Shown here piece by piece: positions 22,540 to 30,297 of a stretch of DNA of 34,090 bases. This DNA is from Muribaculaceae bacterium (GTDB taxonomy: Bacteria > Bacteroidota > Bacteroidia > Bacteroidales > Muribaculaceae): assembly GCA_017453505.1 (NCBI GenBank), contig JAFTEU010000178.1:1-34090 (forward strand), written 5' to 3'. The notes under the pieces were generated by a model. That model saw only the letters and a program-made list of their open reading frames with translations. It was not told the DNA's origin and did no database searches. Made by a program: the position numbers and the translations under genes. Positions within the stretch are counted from its first letter, which is position 1, and every line of letters begins with the position of its first letter.

Positions 22540-23265
22540 TCACTTGGCGTTGATGAAGTCTTGAAAAGCCTGCTTGTAGCTGTCGCCAATGGGGATATAC
22601 ACGTCGCCGAAGACGATGCGGTTGCGCTCGATCTCACGAATCTTGCTCTTCTGGACGATAAAGGAGCGGTGCACCCTGATGAAGAGCGACGAGGGGAGAG
22701 CCTGCTCGATAGCATTCATGTTCATTAACGACAGGATGGGATGAGGCGACTGCTCGGTATAGATTTTCACATAATCCTTGAGGCCCTCGATGTAGCGGAT
22801 GTCATCGAGGTTAATCTGCAGCAGCTTGTACTCGCTCTTGACAAAGATGCTGCGCGGCTCCTCCTCGGCAGTCGCCGCAGGAGCAGGCTGCTCGCTCTGC
22901 TGCACCAATTGGAACCACTGCAAAGCCTTGTTGCACGCCTCCATGAAGTCGGCATAGCTGATGGGTTTCAACAGATAGTCCAGCGCATTGACCCGGAAGC
23001 CGTCAACAGCATACTGATTGAAAGCGGTGGTGAACACAATGCGGGTATTCTCGGGAACCATCTTACTCAACTCCAAGCCATTGAGTTCTGGCATCTGAAT
23101 ATCGAGAAAGAGCAGGTCAACAGGCTCCTCACCGATGCCGTGAAGGGCATCGGTGGCATTGCTATACTTGCCACACAACTCCAGAAACGGGATTTTCTTC
23201 ACATAACTCGCCAGCAGCTCCACTGCCAGGGGCTCATCGTCAACAATGGCACACTTGATAATCAT
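22540..23265 (-). CDS. LytTR-family response regulator
   Basis: The 241-residue protein has a receiver domain (about 1-120) with Asp9-Asp10, phosphoacceptor Asp55 in FLDIQMPE, the Thr-Thr-Ala-Phe segment and the LLKPIS lysine. After an Ala/Pro/Gln linker comes a LytTR DNA-binding domain (about 137-237: FVKSEYKLLQINLDDIRYIEG, FIRVHRSFIVQKSKI, VYIPIGDSYK). It overlaps the kinase gene by ATGA, so the two form a coupled two-component system. A likely target set is the pair of receptors that share the inverted operator at 26999-27060 and 33019-33080; this is inference from proximity and shared sites. Confidence 0.95.
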   Translation of the reverse strand: MIIKCAIVDDEPLAVELLASYVKKIPFLELCGKYSNATDALHGIGEEPVDLLFLDIQMPELNGLELSKMVPENTRIVFTTAFNQYAVDGFRVNALDYLLKPISYADFMEACNKALQWFQLVQQSEQPAPAATAEEEPRSIFVKSEYKLLQINLDDIRYIEGLKDYVKIYTEQSPHPILSLMNMNAIEQALPSSLFIRVHRSFIVQKSKIREIERNRIVFGDVYIPIGDSYKQAFQDFINAK

Positions 23266-24350
23266 TTCTCTTCTTTCTTAATCGTGATTTTGGAATAATA
23301 ATGCTTGCCGTCGGGTGTTGTGCCCTTTTCCCACGTGTAGCGGTCAGGGTACATCAGTTCCAGTCGTCGGCTCACCTGCTCCAGTCCGATGCCTGAGCCA
23401 CTCTTGTCGTTCTCACGCTTGGGATAGCAGGTGTTGTGGATCTCGCAGGTGATCTCGCCACCAGCCTGCGACAGGTCTATCTTGATTTCCCCGGTTCCCT
23501 GCGGCGAGATGCCGTGCTTGAAGGCATTCTCGATGAGCGAGATAAAGATGAGCGGTGCCACGGGGGTGGAGTCATTGGGCTGGATGTTGATGTTGGTGTC
23601 AATCTTCACGTTGTCGGTCACGCGTATCTTCATCAACTCGATATAATTGCGCATGAAGTCGGCCTCCTTGCTCAACGACACGAAATCCTGCTGGTTCTCG
23701 TAGAGCACATGACGCAGCAGCTTGCTTAACTCGCTCACGGCCGTCTGAGCCTTGTCCTGGTCAAAGGCAATCAGGGCATAGATGTTGTTTAACGTATTGA
23801 GCAGGAAATGCGGATTCAACTGGTTGCGCAGGTTGCTCAACTCGGCCTCGGCACGTGCGGTCTCAGCCTCCTTGCGGGCTTCCTCGATGTGTTGCCAGCG
23901 CTGTATCATGCGCACGGCAACCGTCAGAGCAATGAACATCGACAAGGTCAACACGGCCCAAAAATAGCGTGGCACGCGTGACGGATGTCCACCGCCCCCT
24001 TGCCGCATCTTGTTGTGCAATTCAGGCAGGAAATTCTGACTCAAAAGATGCCAGATGTCCATCATGAGCAATCCAAACGCCACCACACCCACGTTGATGA
24101 GCAGGAACATCTTCCAGTCACGTTTCTTGAGCAGGAAACGCGGCACCACCCACAGGTAATTGATGTAGAACACCAGCATGTAGGCCAATGGTGTTCCCAG
24201 CCAACGCATGTAGCGGTTCCATACCTGCGGCCAAGGGTCATCTGAGCTGTGGAAGAAGACAGGCACCACGATCAGCACCGCCCAACAGAGCACATGCAAC
24301 ATCAAGTTGCGGTATCTGGATGTGCTATTGTTTAAGTCGGTCGTCATCAC
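23262..24350 (-). CDS. LytS/YehU-type sensor histidine kinase
   Basis: The 362-residue protein has four predicted membrane segments (about 16-33, 51-70, 80-104, 128-150), a coiled coil of Glu/Ala/Arg (155-172), the His_kinase box QLNPHFLLNTLNN with phosphoacceptor His181, and an HATPase_c domain with the N-box SLIENAFKHG (Asn275) and a GSGIGLEQVSRRL glycine box. There is no separate extracellular sensor domain, so the membrane part or a partner protein would sense. It is read from a consensus promoter at 24380-24411 that contains a palindrome, and it overlaps the LytTR regulator gene. The receptor gene upstream on the same strand is 260 bp away. Confidence 0.95.
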   Translation of the reverse strand: MMTTDLNNSTSRYRNLMLHVLCWAVLIVVPVFFHSSDDPWPQVWNRYMRWLGTPLAYMLVFYINYLWVVPRFLLKKRDWKMFLLINVGVVAFGLLMMDIWHLLSQNFLPELHNKMRQGGGGHPSRVPRYFWAVLTLSMFIALTVAVRMIQRWQHIEEARKEAETARAEAELSNLRNQLNPHFLLNTLNNIYALIAFDQDKAQTAVSELSKLLRHVLYENQQDFVSLSKEADFMRNYIELMKIRVTDNVKIDTNINIQPNDSTPVAPLIFISLIENAFKHGISPQGTGEIKIDLSQAGGEITCEIHNTCYPKRENDKSGSGIGLEQVSRRLELMYPDRYTWEKGTTPDGKHYYSKITIKKEEK

Positions 24351-24379
24351 TATGAAAGCATTTTCTTAGTTACGTATCG

Positions 24380-24411
24380 CAAAGATAATCAAGTCCATCG
24401 GACTTCACAAA
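24380..24411 (-). promoter_or_regulatory. Promoter of the kinase-regulator operon with internal palindrome
   Basis: On the minus strand TTTG (24411-24408), 20 bp, TATCTTTG (24387-24380), about 30 bp before the kinase ATG. The spacer holds a perfect interrupted palindrome, AAGTCC-ATC-GGACTT (24391-24405), a natural place for a repressor. Confidence 0.8.
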
Positions 24412-24459
24412 TAATCTCGACAAAAACTCAACACTCATCGACAAAACAATCAAATAGAA

Positions 24460-24506
24460 TCTGCGCCAAGGTAGGCAATATCTCATACCGTAAACCATGG
24501 CGCAGA
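24460..24506 (-). terminator. Hairpin downstream of the first receptor gene
   Basis: TCTGCGCCA (24460-24468) pairs with TGGCGCAGA (24498-24506) over a 29-base loop. On the minus strand the stem is followed by TTCTATTTGATTG, a weak T-rich tail. It may end transcription of the receptor gene before the kinase operon. Confidence 0.5.
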
Positions 24507-24515
24507 AGAAAAATG

Positions 24516-24605
24516 AAACAGGTGAGTCAGGAATTAGGAATCAGGAATTAGAAATTAGGAATTAGGAATTAGGAATTAGAAATTGGCATCCACCAACTGA
24601 AAACC
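24516..24605 (+). repeat. Heptamer-type intergenic repeat array R4
   Basis: On the plus strand: about seven GGAATTA/GGAATCA/GAAATTA units, then the core ATTGGCATCC, then CCAACTGAAAACCGGAAACT. Unlike R1-R3 it is not just upstream of a start codon: it lies after the stop of the minus-strand receptor gene and points against the local genes. Confidence 0.85.
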
Positions 24606-24610
24606 GGAAA

Positions 24611-26932
24611 CTAATTGCCAAAACGTTCCTTCTCGCTGCTGCCGGCACCGGTGCCCTTGTACTTGCTCTGGGCCGCGTTGAACTTGTAGCGCACAGTGAA
24701 TTCCACCTCACGGGTGTCGCGGCGCTGCGTTTGGCACATGGTGCGCAGTCCGTAGCTCAGTTTAACGTGCTCCTGGGAATTGAGAAGGTTGTGTCCCGTC
24801 ACCTGGATGGACAGGCGGTCATTGAGGAACGTCTTAGTGGCACCGATGTTGAGTACATTAGCTGGCTTGACGAGGGTGACATTCTGCATGTCGCCACTGC
24901 TGGTGAAGGAGAAATTGACATTGGCGGTCAAGGTGGGCATAATCTGGAAATTGTTATCGAACTGAATAAGCCAGATGGGGTCCTTGGGGCTGATGAAACC
25001 GATGGGCGACGGTATCTTGATCCAATCCTTAATCATGCCCAGCGTCAATGAGGGCTGGTAGAAGTCCCACCGGGGCGAAAAGGTAATCATCACGCGCATG
25101 GCATCCTCATCATCCACATTCTCTTTATTCATCAAGGTGGTGGCTTCGCTGCCAGGCACCGCGTGAGCCACATTGACATTCACGTCACGGTCATGCTTGT
25201 AAGCCAGCATCAGGTTCACCCACTTGTAGATGGCCATGAGCGACACCTCATTGTTGATGGTTGGCTTGAGGTAAGGATTGCCAGCATCCCAAGTAAAACG
25301 GTTGGCATAGGTTACACTGTTGCGCAATTCCCAATAATAGGGGCGCTTGATCTTCATCGCATAGTTGAGCATCAGCTGCACCTGGCCTGCACGAGCCATC
25401 AGCCCCACGTTAGGGAAGAAGTGATGGTACTTGCGGCTCTGGTCGGCCATGCGAACGCCCCGGTCGTAATAGTCGCTGGTGACGTTCTCGTTACGCAAGC
25501 CCGCCTTTAACTGGCCGAAAGGCAATGGATGGGCATACTCGGCAAAGAAAATCACGTTACGTTCCCGCTGCTCACTGTAGGAGGTGGGGACGACCTGCTC
25601 GGGGTTGATGTAGTCGTCGTTGCGGCGCGTGTGGTCATACTCGCTGCCCACTTGCAGATTACCGCCCCACAGTGACCAAGAGAGGACGAGTTTGGATGCC
25701 CACAACTGGTTGCGCACAACATTGGTGCTGGTAACGGTGCGGCTGTCCCACTGCTGGCTCACCTCGTCGTTGAACTGGCTCTTGCGGTCCTTGTTGAAGA
25801 CATAGTCGGTGTTGAAGTCGATCGAGGTCTTGCCCACCTTGCCGTTATAATAGGCATTGAGGGTGTGAGGCATATTGGACTTACTGGACATGTGTATCTT
25901 GTTGTCTAGGTGGTCGTAGAAAGCCCCATCGGCCATCACATCGGCAGTGAAGGTGCCGCGGGTTCGGTTCAGGAAATTGGCCTGGGTGTCATACTTGAAG
26001 CCTGTCGAGTGGTTGTCGTTGAAGATGTAGTTCAAGCCTACAGACGTGTAGAGCAGGTTGCTGTGGCTCTTTATGTCGGACTGCTCTTCCATGTGCCATA
26101 GGGTGTCGGCATTGACCTCAAAAGAGAAATCGTCGTTCTCAATCCACTTGTAGTCGTTATACCACACGCTGCCGAACACATCCAGCCCCTTGTGGCGGTA
26201 ATTCCAGTTCAGGCCCAATGTGGTGTCGGGGCCCTTGCCCACGCAGTAACTGGCCTGGGTATTGAAACTGAAGCCCTCGCCCTGCGGGCGCTTGGTCTTG
26301 ATGAGGATGACCGACTCGACCGTTGCGTCATACTTGGCTCCCGGGCTGGTGATCAGTTCCACACTCTGGATGTCCTCGCTGCTGATTTGGTCCAGTTCGG
26401 TCTGGATCTGGAGTTTGCGCCCATTGATATAGATGAGCGGCGTGCCCTTGCCGAAGACCTCCAGGCCGTCCTTCTTGCGCTGCACGCCCGGCAGATTCTC
26501 GAGCACGGCCTTGGCAGTGCCCACCTTGCTCAAGAGGGTGTTCTCGACTTCGGTCTTGAGACCCTCGGTCGTCAACTTGAAAGCAGGACGCTGGGCCTTG
26601 ACCACGACTTCGCCCAACTCGGTTGCCTCAGGCTCCAGTGCGATGATGCCCAAGTCGGCACTCACGCCACCAATCACTCGTGTTTTGTAACCCAGGAAGG
26701 TAATCTTAACCAATGGATTGGATGTTTGTCCTGTGAGTGTAAAAACACCGTCCCCGTCAGTTGTCGTTCCCGCCACAAAGGCGCTGTCACTGGCGTTGAG
26801 CAGCACAACGTTAGCAAAGGGGATTGGATTCTGCGTCTCATCGACCACTTGGCCAGTAAACGACTGGGCAACCGCGGTCAATGTAGCCAGCATTGCCACC
26901 ATCAAAGTAAAAAAGTTTCGTTTCATTGTCAT
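24611..26932 (-). CDS. Outer-membrane beta-barrel receptor, paralogue 1 (OMP_b-brl_3 type)
   Basis: The 773-residue protein has a signal peptide (to about residue 22, LTAVAQ), a carboxypeptidase-regulatory-like domain (24-105: TGQVVDETQNPIPFANVVLL, GVFTLTG, FLGYKTR), a plug-like domain (about 110-215: LGEVVVKAQRP, VLENLPGVQRK, GKGTPLIYINGRKLQ, ELITSPGAKYDA) and a long beta-barrel ending in KYKGTGAGSSEKERFGN. It has no STN domain and no clear TonB box. The paralogue at 30639-32960 has the same length and motif order. Transcription is from a TAATTTCG box at 26966-26973 under the shared operator. It sits directly upstream of the kinase-regulator operon. The cargo is unknown. Confidence 0.9.
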   Translation of the reverse strand: MTMKRNFFTLMVAMLATLTAVAQSFTGQVVDETQNPIPFANVVLLNASDSAFVAGTTTDGDGVFTLTGQTSNPLVKITFLGYKTRVIGGVSADLGIIALEPEATELGEVVVKAQRPAFKLTTEGLKTEVENTLLSKVGTAKAVLENLPGVQRKKDGLEVFGKGTPLIYINGRKLQIQTELDQISSEDIQSVELITSPGAKYDATVESVILIKTKRPQGEGFSFNTQASYCVGKGPDTTLGLNWNYRHKGLDVFGSVWYNDYKWIENDDFSFEVNADTLWHMEEQSDIKSHSNLLYTSVGLNYIFNDNHSTGFKYDTQANFLNRTRGTFTADVMADGAFYDHLDNKIHMSSKSNMPHTLNAYYNGKVGKTSIDFNTDYVFNKDRKSQFNDEVSQQWDSRTVTSTNVVRNQLWASKLVLSWSLWGGNLQVGSEYDHTRRNDDYINPEQVVPTSYSEQRERNVIFFAEYAHPLPFGQLKAGLRNENVTSDYYDRGVRMADQSRKYHHFFPNVGLMARAGQVQLMLNYAMKIKRPYYWELRNSVTYANRFTWDAGNPYLKPTINNEVSLMAIYKWVNLMLAYKHDRDVNVNVAHAVPGSEATTLMNKENVDDEDAMRVMITFSPRWDFYQPSLTLGMIKDWIKIPSPIGFISPKDPIWLIQFDNNFQIMPTLTANVNFSFTSSGDMQNVTLVKPANVLNIGATKTFLNDRLSIQVTGHNLLNSQEHVKLSYGLRTMCQTQRRDTREVEFTVRYKFNAAQSKYKGTGAGSSEKERFGN

Positions 26933-26965
26933 ATAGGTTTTAATGAATTATCGTGATTACAGCAG

Positions 26966-27060
26966 CGAAATTATCCTGCCGTTTTCCCTATAGACGCACA
27001 CTAAAGGGTGAAAGGTTGCAACCTGCCACACACAACCCGCCACTTTCACACTTTCGGGTG
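26966..27060 (-). promoter_or_regulatory. Promoter and inverted-repeat operator of receptor paralogue 1
   Basis: A -7 box TAATTTCG (26973-26966 on minus) lies 25 bp from half-site CACTAAAGGGTGAAA (26999-27013). After exactly 30 bp comes the inverted half-site TTTCACACTTTCGGGTG (27044-27060). The spacer begins with a GTTGCAAC palindrome. The same layout precedes paralogue 2. Confidence 0.75.
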
Positions 27061-27094
27061 TTAAAAATAGCCACTCCGCAACCCTTAGGAAATC

Positions 27095-27122
27095 GAGTTA
27101 CGGAGCATTAAAAATGAAAAAT
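27095..27122. repeat. 28-bp direct repeat, copy A, carrying GTTACGGAGCA
   Basis: Begins GAGTTACGGAGCATTAAA and ends TGAAAAAT; identical over 28 bases to 28596-28623. The two copies flank the minus-strand ATPase gene 27136-28554, this one just after its stop codon. Confidence 0.9.
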
Positions 27123-27135
27123 TGAAAAAGATTTG

Positions 27136-28554
27136 CTATAGAAATAAATCGTCCAAGGTAATCACCTTTGGTATGCTAGCAGAATAAGCGTTTTGTTTAA
27201 TTCCTGATGCAGCGACTATTGTCAACATCAATGCCTTGCGAGTACCAGTCTCATTTCTGAACAGTTCCAATCGCTCTAATAAGTGCTGATAGTAATCTTT
27301 TTTAATCTCGTATGGTGTCAGTGAATATTTCATTTCACACAAATTGATGACTTGGTCACGACGATCAATCACCATATCGATCTGTGCTTTGTTGCCTTCA
27401 CTGCGGCTACGCCATGAGCAGACGTTACTCAATATTCCACTGATACCTAATGCCTGTTTCATTTGTTTCACATGGGCAAAGCAAACCTGCTCAAACGCAT
27501 ATCCACTCCATGCTCGCCATGCAGGATTGTCAATCATATTACTCCAAGTGTGCTCATCGTTGTTGGAGGCTCCTGCGACAAAATGTAAGTAGAAAAGGAT
27601 GTATAAGTCACACAGTTGGTACATGACATCACGCTCTTTTTTCCCTAAACTGTTGTAACGCCGCACAAAGTCACAACTGCACAGATTGTTGAGAATCTCA
27701 GTAAGCATGCCGCCATCAGTCATCTTGAGCGTGTCACGAATTTCGCTGCGTGTCATTCCTTGGCCTCGCTTGGCCAGTAGATTGACCACATTCTTATAGT
27801 TAGTCGAATCGTTGAATAGTGAACGGAACAAGAAAGCATACTCGGTGCGCAACGGAGCATTTACACCAAAAAACAAATCATCAATGTTCTGATACACGCT
27901 TTTGTCTTTCCTGAGCATACTCAAATAATAAGGCGTTCCTCCTGTCACCATATAGCAATCCACAATCTGCTGGCGTGTCCAGTTCATGCCTGCATGTTTC
28001 AGATAAGATTCAGTTTCCCGCAGGGTGAATGCTTCAAGTTTGATGCTGCAAGTAAGGCGGTTGTACAAGCCTCCCTTGTTCCCTATCAGTTTGCTCATCA
28101 TCCATGTCGTCGCCGAACCGCAGACCACCAGTTTGAGATTATTTCGGGTTGAAGCAAACATATTCCAGAAAGACTCCAATGCTTGCAGGAACTTGGAACG
28201 AGGTACATCCATCCATGGCAATTCATCAAAGAATAGAATGACCTTTTCCTTCTTGAGATTTGCAATACAGTGTTCCAACTGGTCAAAAGCATCAAACCAT
28301 GTGTTTGGCATAGGATAAACACTATTGGCGTACTTGTTGAGTTGCTTGTTGAACAATGCCAACTGGTCACGCCGGGAGCCCTGGTAAATGCCAGAAGTAT
28401 AGAAATCGAAATTATCACCATAAAACTGTTTCACAAGGAATGTTTTGCCAATGCGGCGACGGCCATACACGGCAATAAACTCAGCCCTATCCGATTCGGT
28501 ACACGTCTTGAGGATTTCAATTTCCCGCTCTCTCCCAATGATTCCGTTTGCCAT
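27136..28554 (-). CDS. ATP-binding protein, ATPase (PF01637-like) fused to DUF234-type nuclease-like domain
   Basis: The 472-residue protein has Walker A GRRRIGKT (31-38), Walker B VILFFDE (105-111) in ILFFDELPWMD, a sensor-like VVCGSAT (143-149) and a winged-helix region (about 255-300). The C-terminal domain has the arrangement of a PD-(D/E)XK fold: Glu355 in GYAFEQVC, Asp393 in QIDMVID and Glu407-x-Lys409 in CEMKYS. This matches the archaeal-type ATPase/DUF234 family, common as accessory genes in Bacteroidales and of unknown role. Codon use is more AT-rich than the neighbours. The gene has a TATATTTG -7 box (28578-28585) and is flanked by a 28-bp direct repeat, so horizontal arrival is likely. 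Confidence 0.9.
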   Translation of the reverse strand: MANGIIGREREIEILKTCTESDRAEFIAVYGRRRIGKTFLVKQFYGDNFDFYTSGIYQGSRRDQLALFNKQLNKYANSVYPMPNTWFDAFDQLEHCIANLKKEKVILFFDELPWMDVPRSKFLQALESFWNMFASTRNNLKLVVCGSATTWMMSKLIGNKGGLYNRLTCSIKLEAFTLRETESYLKHAGMNWTRQQIVDCYMVTGGTPYYLSMLRKDKSVYQNIDDLFFGVNAPLRTEYAFLFRSLFNDSTNYKNVVNLLAKRGQGMTRSEIRDTLKMTDGGMLTEILNNLCSCDFVRRYNSLGKKERDVMYQLCDLYILFYLHFVAGASNNDEHTWSNMIDNPAWRAWSGYAFEQVCFAHVKQMKQALGISGILSNVCSWRSRSEGNKAQIDMVIDRRDQVINLCEMKYSLTPYEIKKDYYQHLLERLELFRNETGTRKALMLTIVAASGIKQNAYSASIPKVITLDDLFL

Positions 28555-28577
28555 AACTATATCACTTTAATCGACCG

Positions 28578-28585
28578 CAAATATA
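28578..28585 (-). promoter_or_regulatory. -7 element of the minus-strand ATPase gene
   Basis: TATATTTG on the minus strand, 23 bp before the ATG. The upstream -33 region falls inside a GTTACGGAG hairpin (28598-28636) and has no TTTG. The plus-strand ATPase gene uses the same TATATTTG octamer. Confidence 0.6.
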
Positions 28586-28595
28586 TAAAAAAATT

Positions 28596-28716
28596 GAGTT
28601 ACGGAGCATTAAAAATGAAAAATAGTTCTCCGTAACACTATTTTTTTTGCCGTTACGGAGCAGTAAAATTAAAAAATAGTGCTCCGTAACCCGTTTTTTA
28701 AAGGTGTTACGGAGCA
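28596..28716. repeat. Cluster of GTTACGGAGCA hairpins between the two ATPase genes
   Basis: Three plus-oriented GTTACGGAG(CA) copies (28598, 28652, 28706) alternate with two reverse copies, CTCCGTAAC (28628-28636) and TGCTCCGTAAC (28680-28690). Neighbouring pairs form stems of 9-11 bp, and T-runs follow at 28641-28648 and 28693-28699. The first 28 bases duplicate copy A at 27095. The unit 28680-28716 duplicates the one at 30222-30258 with two differences. With the iterons downstream, this fills the 305-bp gap between the genes. Confidence 0.9.
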
Positions 28717-28755
28717 ATTAAAAAATGTCTACTTTGAAGGTCTGGTACAATATTA

Positions 28756-28786
28756 TTGTGAGAAATCTCAAAAAGGTGTATATTTG
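28756..28786 (+). promoter_or_regulatory. Promoter of the plus-strand ATPase gene
   Basis: TTG (28756-28758), 20 bp, TATATTTG (28779-28786). The first of three AAATCTCAAAAAGGTG repeats fills the spacer almost exactly, so a protein binding that repeat would block the promoter. Confidence 0.7.
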
Positions 28787-28846
28787 CATCGTCAAAAATC
28801 TCAAAAAGGTGTAAAATATGATAGATCAAAAATCTCAAAAAGGTGC
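28763..28846 (+). repeat. Three direct repeats of AAATCTCAAAAAGGTG
   Basis: Copies at 28763-28779, 28796-28812 and 28830-28846 (16 identical bases, then T, T, C), with repeat periods of 33 and 34 bp. One lies in the promoter spacer and two in the transcribed leader of the ATPase gene. Confidence 0.9.
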
Positions 28847-28859
28847 AGATGGCATCCTT

Positions 28860-30209
28860 ATGAAGCGTAAAATATATCAGCAACTCCTTGACTGGAAGGA
28901 GAAAAGAAATGGCGAAGTGGCACTGCTTGTAGAGGGTGCGCGACGCATCGGAAAGAGTTATATCGTTGAGGAATTCGGCAAGAATGAGTACGAGTCATAC
29001 ATCCTCATCGACTTCAATAAGGCTCCCCAGATGGTCAGAGACTGGTTTGACCTCTATCTGGAAGACCTTGATACGCTTTTCCTCTATCTGAGTCAACACT
29101 ACAAGGTGAGACTGCATGAGCGCAAGTCGCTAATCATCCTAGACGAAGTTCAGTTATGTCCCAGGGCGAGAGCTGCCATCAAATTTCTGGTGGCTGATGG
29201 TCGATATGACTATATTGAGACCGGCTCGTTGGTGAGCATCAAGAAAAACACACAGGGCATAGTGATCCCATCAGAAGAACGTCCAATACAGATGTACCCG
29301 ATGGACTTTGAAGAGTTCCTCTGGGCTACAGGTAATGACATGCTGATGGACTTGATACGTAAGATGTATGCAGAGCGGAAGCCAATGGGTCAGGCTTTCC
29401 ATCGGCGGGCGATGGATGCATTCCGCCTCTATATGATAGTGGGAGGAATGCCGCAAGCCATCAAGAAGTATGTTGAGACCCAGGACTTTGATGCCGTAGA
29501 TGCTGCAAAGCGCGATGTGCTGACTATCTATCGTAATGACATCTTTAATTATGCTGGTGAGATCGCCGACAAAGTAGTGTCAATCTTCGACCAAATTCCT
29601 CCTCAACTCTCCAAACATGAAAAGAAGTTCCGGTTGTCTGCCTTGAAGCCTGGTGCTAAATATCGCGATTGGGACGATGCTTTCTTCTGGCTGAAGGACG
29701 CAAGAGTTGTCAACATCTGCTACAATTCGACAGAGCCAAATATAGGACTGAAGATGAACGAAGACCGCACGACAATGAAGTGTTATATGAACGATACGGG
29801 CTTGTTGATCAGTCATGCGTTCGATGAGAAAGGCATTGTCTCGTCTGACATTTACCAGAAACTGCTCTTTGGCAAACTGGAGGTGAACGAGGGTATGCTC
29901 ATTGAGAATATCGTGGCTCAAATGCTAACGGCCAGCGGCAACAAACTCTTTTTCTATAGCAAGTCATCAGAGAAAGCCGATGAACGTATGGAAATCGACT
30001 TCTTGCTCCAAAAGGACAAAGTGACCAGCCGCCACAATATCCGTCCTATAGAAGTCAAAAGCGGCAAGAACTACACGTTATCTTCCCTGATGAAGTATAT
30101 GAACAAGTTTGGCGAATACATGACTACTCCAACTTTGCTTCATGCAGCCGATTATAAAGTAGAGGATGGTATCACCTATCTCCCTCTTTACATGACACCC
30201 TTATTGTAA
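28860..30209 (+). CDS. AAA_14 / DUF4143 ATP-binding protein
   Basis: From the ATG at 28860 the product has 449 residues. It shows Walker A GARRIGKS (26-33), Walker B LIILDEVQLC (91-100), the ETGSLVSI segment typical of AAA_14, the motif YPMDFEEFLWATG, and YMIVGGMPQAI. A C-terminal DUF4143 domain with a PD-(D/E)XK-like pattern follows (Asp380 in MEIDFLL, Glu398-x-Lys400 in IEVKSG). The frame extends to 28818, but that start lies between iterons, and the extension encodes the repeat itself (SQKG); the ATG at 28860 is preferred. This family is abundant in Bacteroidales accessory DNA with no settled function. It is divergent from, and not closely related to, the other ATPase of the island. Confidence 0.9.
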   Translation: MKRKIYQQLLDWKEKRNGEVALLVEGARRIGKSYIVEEFGKNEYESYILIDFNKAPQMVRDWFDLYLEDLDTLFLYLSQHYKVRLHERKSLIILDEVQLCPRARAAIKFLVADGRYDYIETGSLVSIKKNTQGIVIPSEERPIQMYPMDFEEFLWATGNDMLMDLIRKMYAERKPMGQAFHRRAMDAFRLYMIVGGMPQAIKKYVETQDFDAVDAAKRDVLTIYRNDIFNYAGEIADKVVSIFDQIPPQLSKHEKKFRLSALKPGAKYRDWDDAFFWLKDARVVNICYNSTEPNIGLKMNEDRTTMKCYMNDTGLLISHAFDEKGIVSSDIYQKLLFGKLEVNEGMLIENIVAQMLTASGNKLFFYSKSSEKADERMEIDFLLQKDKVTSRHNIRPIEVKSGKNYTLSSLMKYMNKFGEYMTTPTLLHAADYKVEDGITYLPLYMTPLL

Positions 30210-30220
30210 AATTGAGAACT

Positions 30221-30261
30221 GCTGCTCCGTAACCCGATTTTTAAAGGCGTTACGGAGCAGC
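30221..30261. repeat. GTTACGGAGCA palindrome at the right end of the ATPase island
   Basis: GCTGCTCCGTAAC (30221-30233) and GTTACGGAGCAGC (30249-30261) form a perfect 13-bp stem over a 15-base loop. The central 37 bases match 28680-28716 except for two positions, so the plus-strand ATPase gene is bracketed by direct copies of this palindrome. It could also serve as a terminator. Confidence 0.9.
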
Positions 30262-30297
30262 AAAAAGAAACTATTGTATTAATCAGAACACCACTAT

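Noticed and set aside
27136..30209. Toxin-antitoxin or restriction system
   Set aside because: The two ATPase genes are divergent members of AAA/DUF families with no methylase, small antitoxin or recombinase beside them; the nuclease-like pattern alone is not enough.
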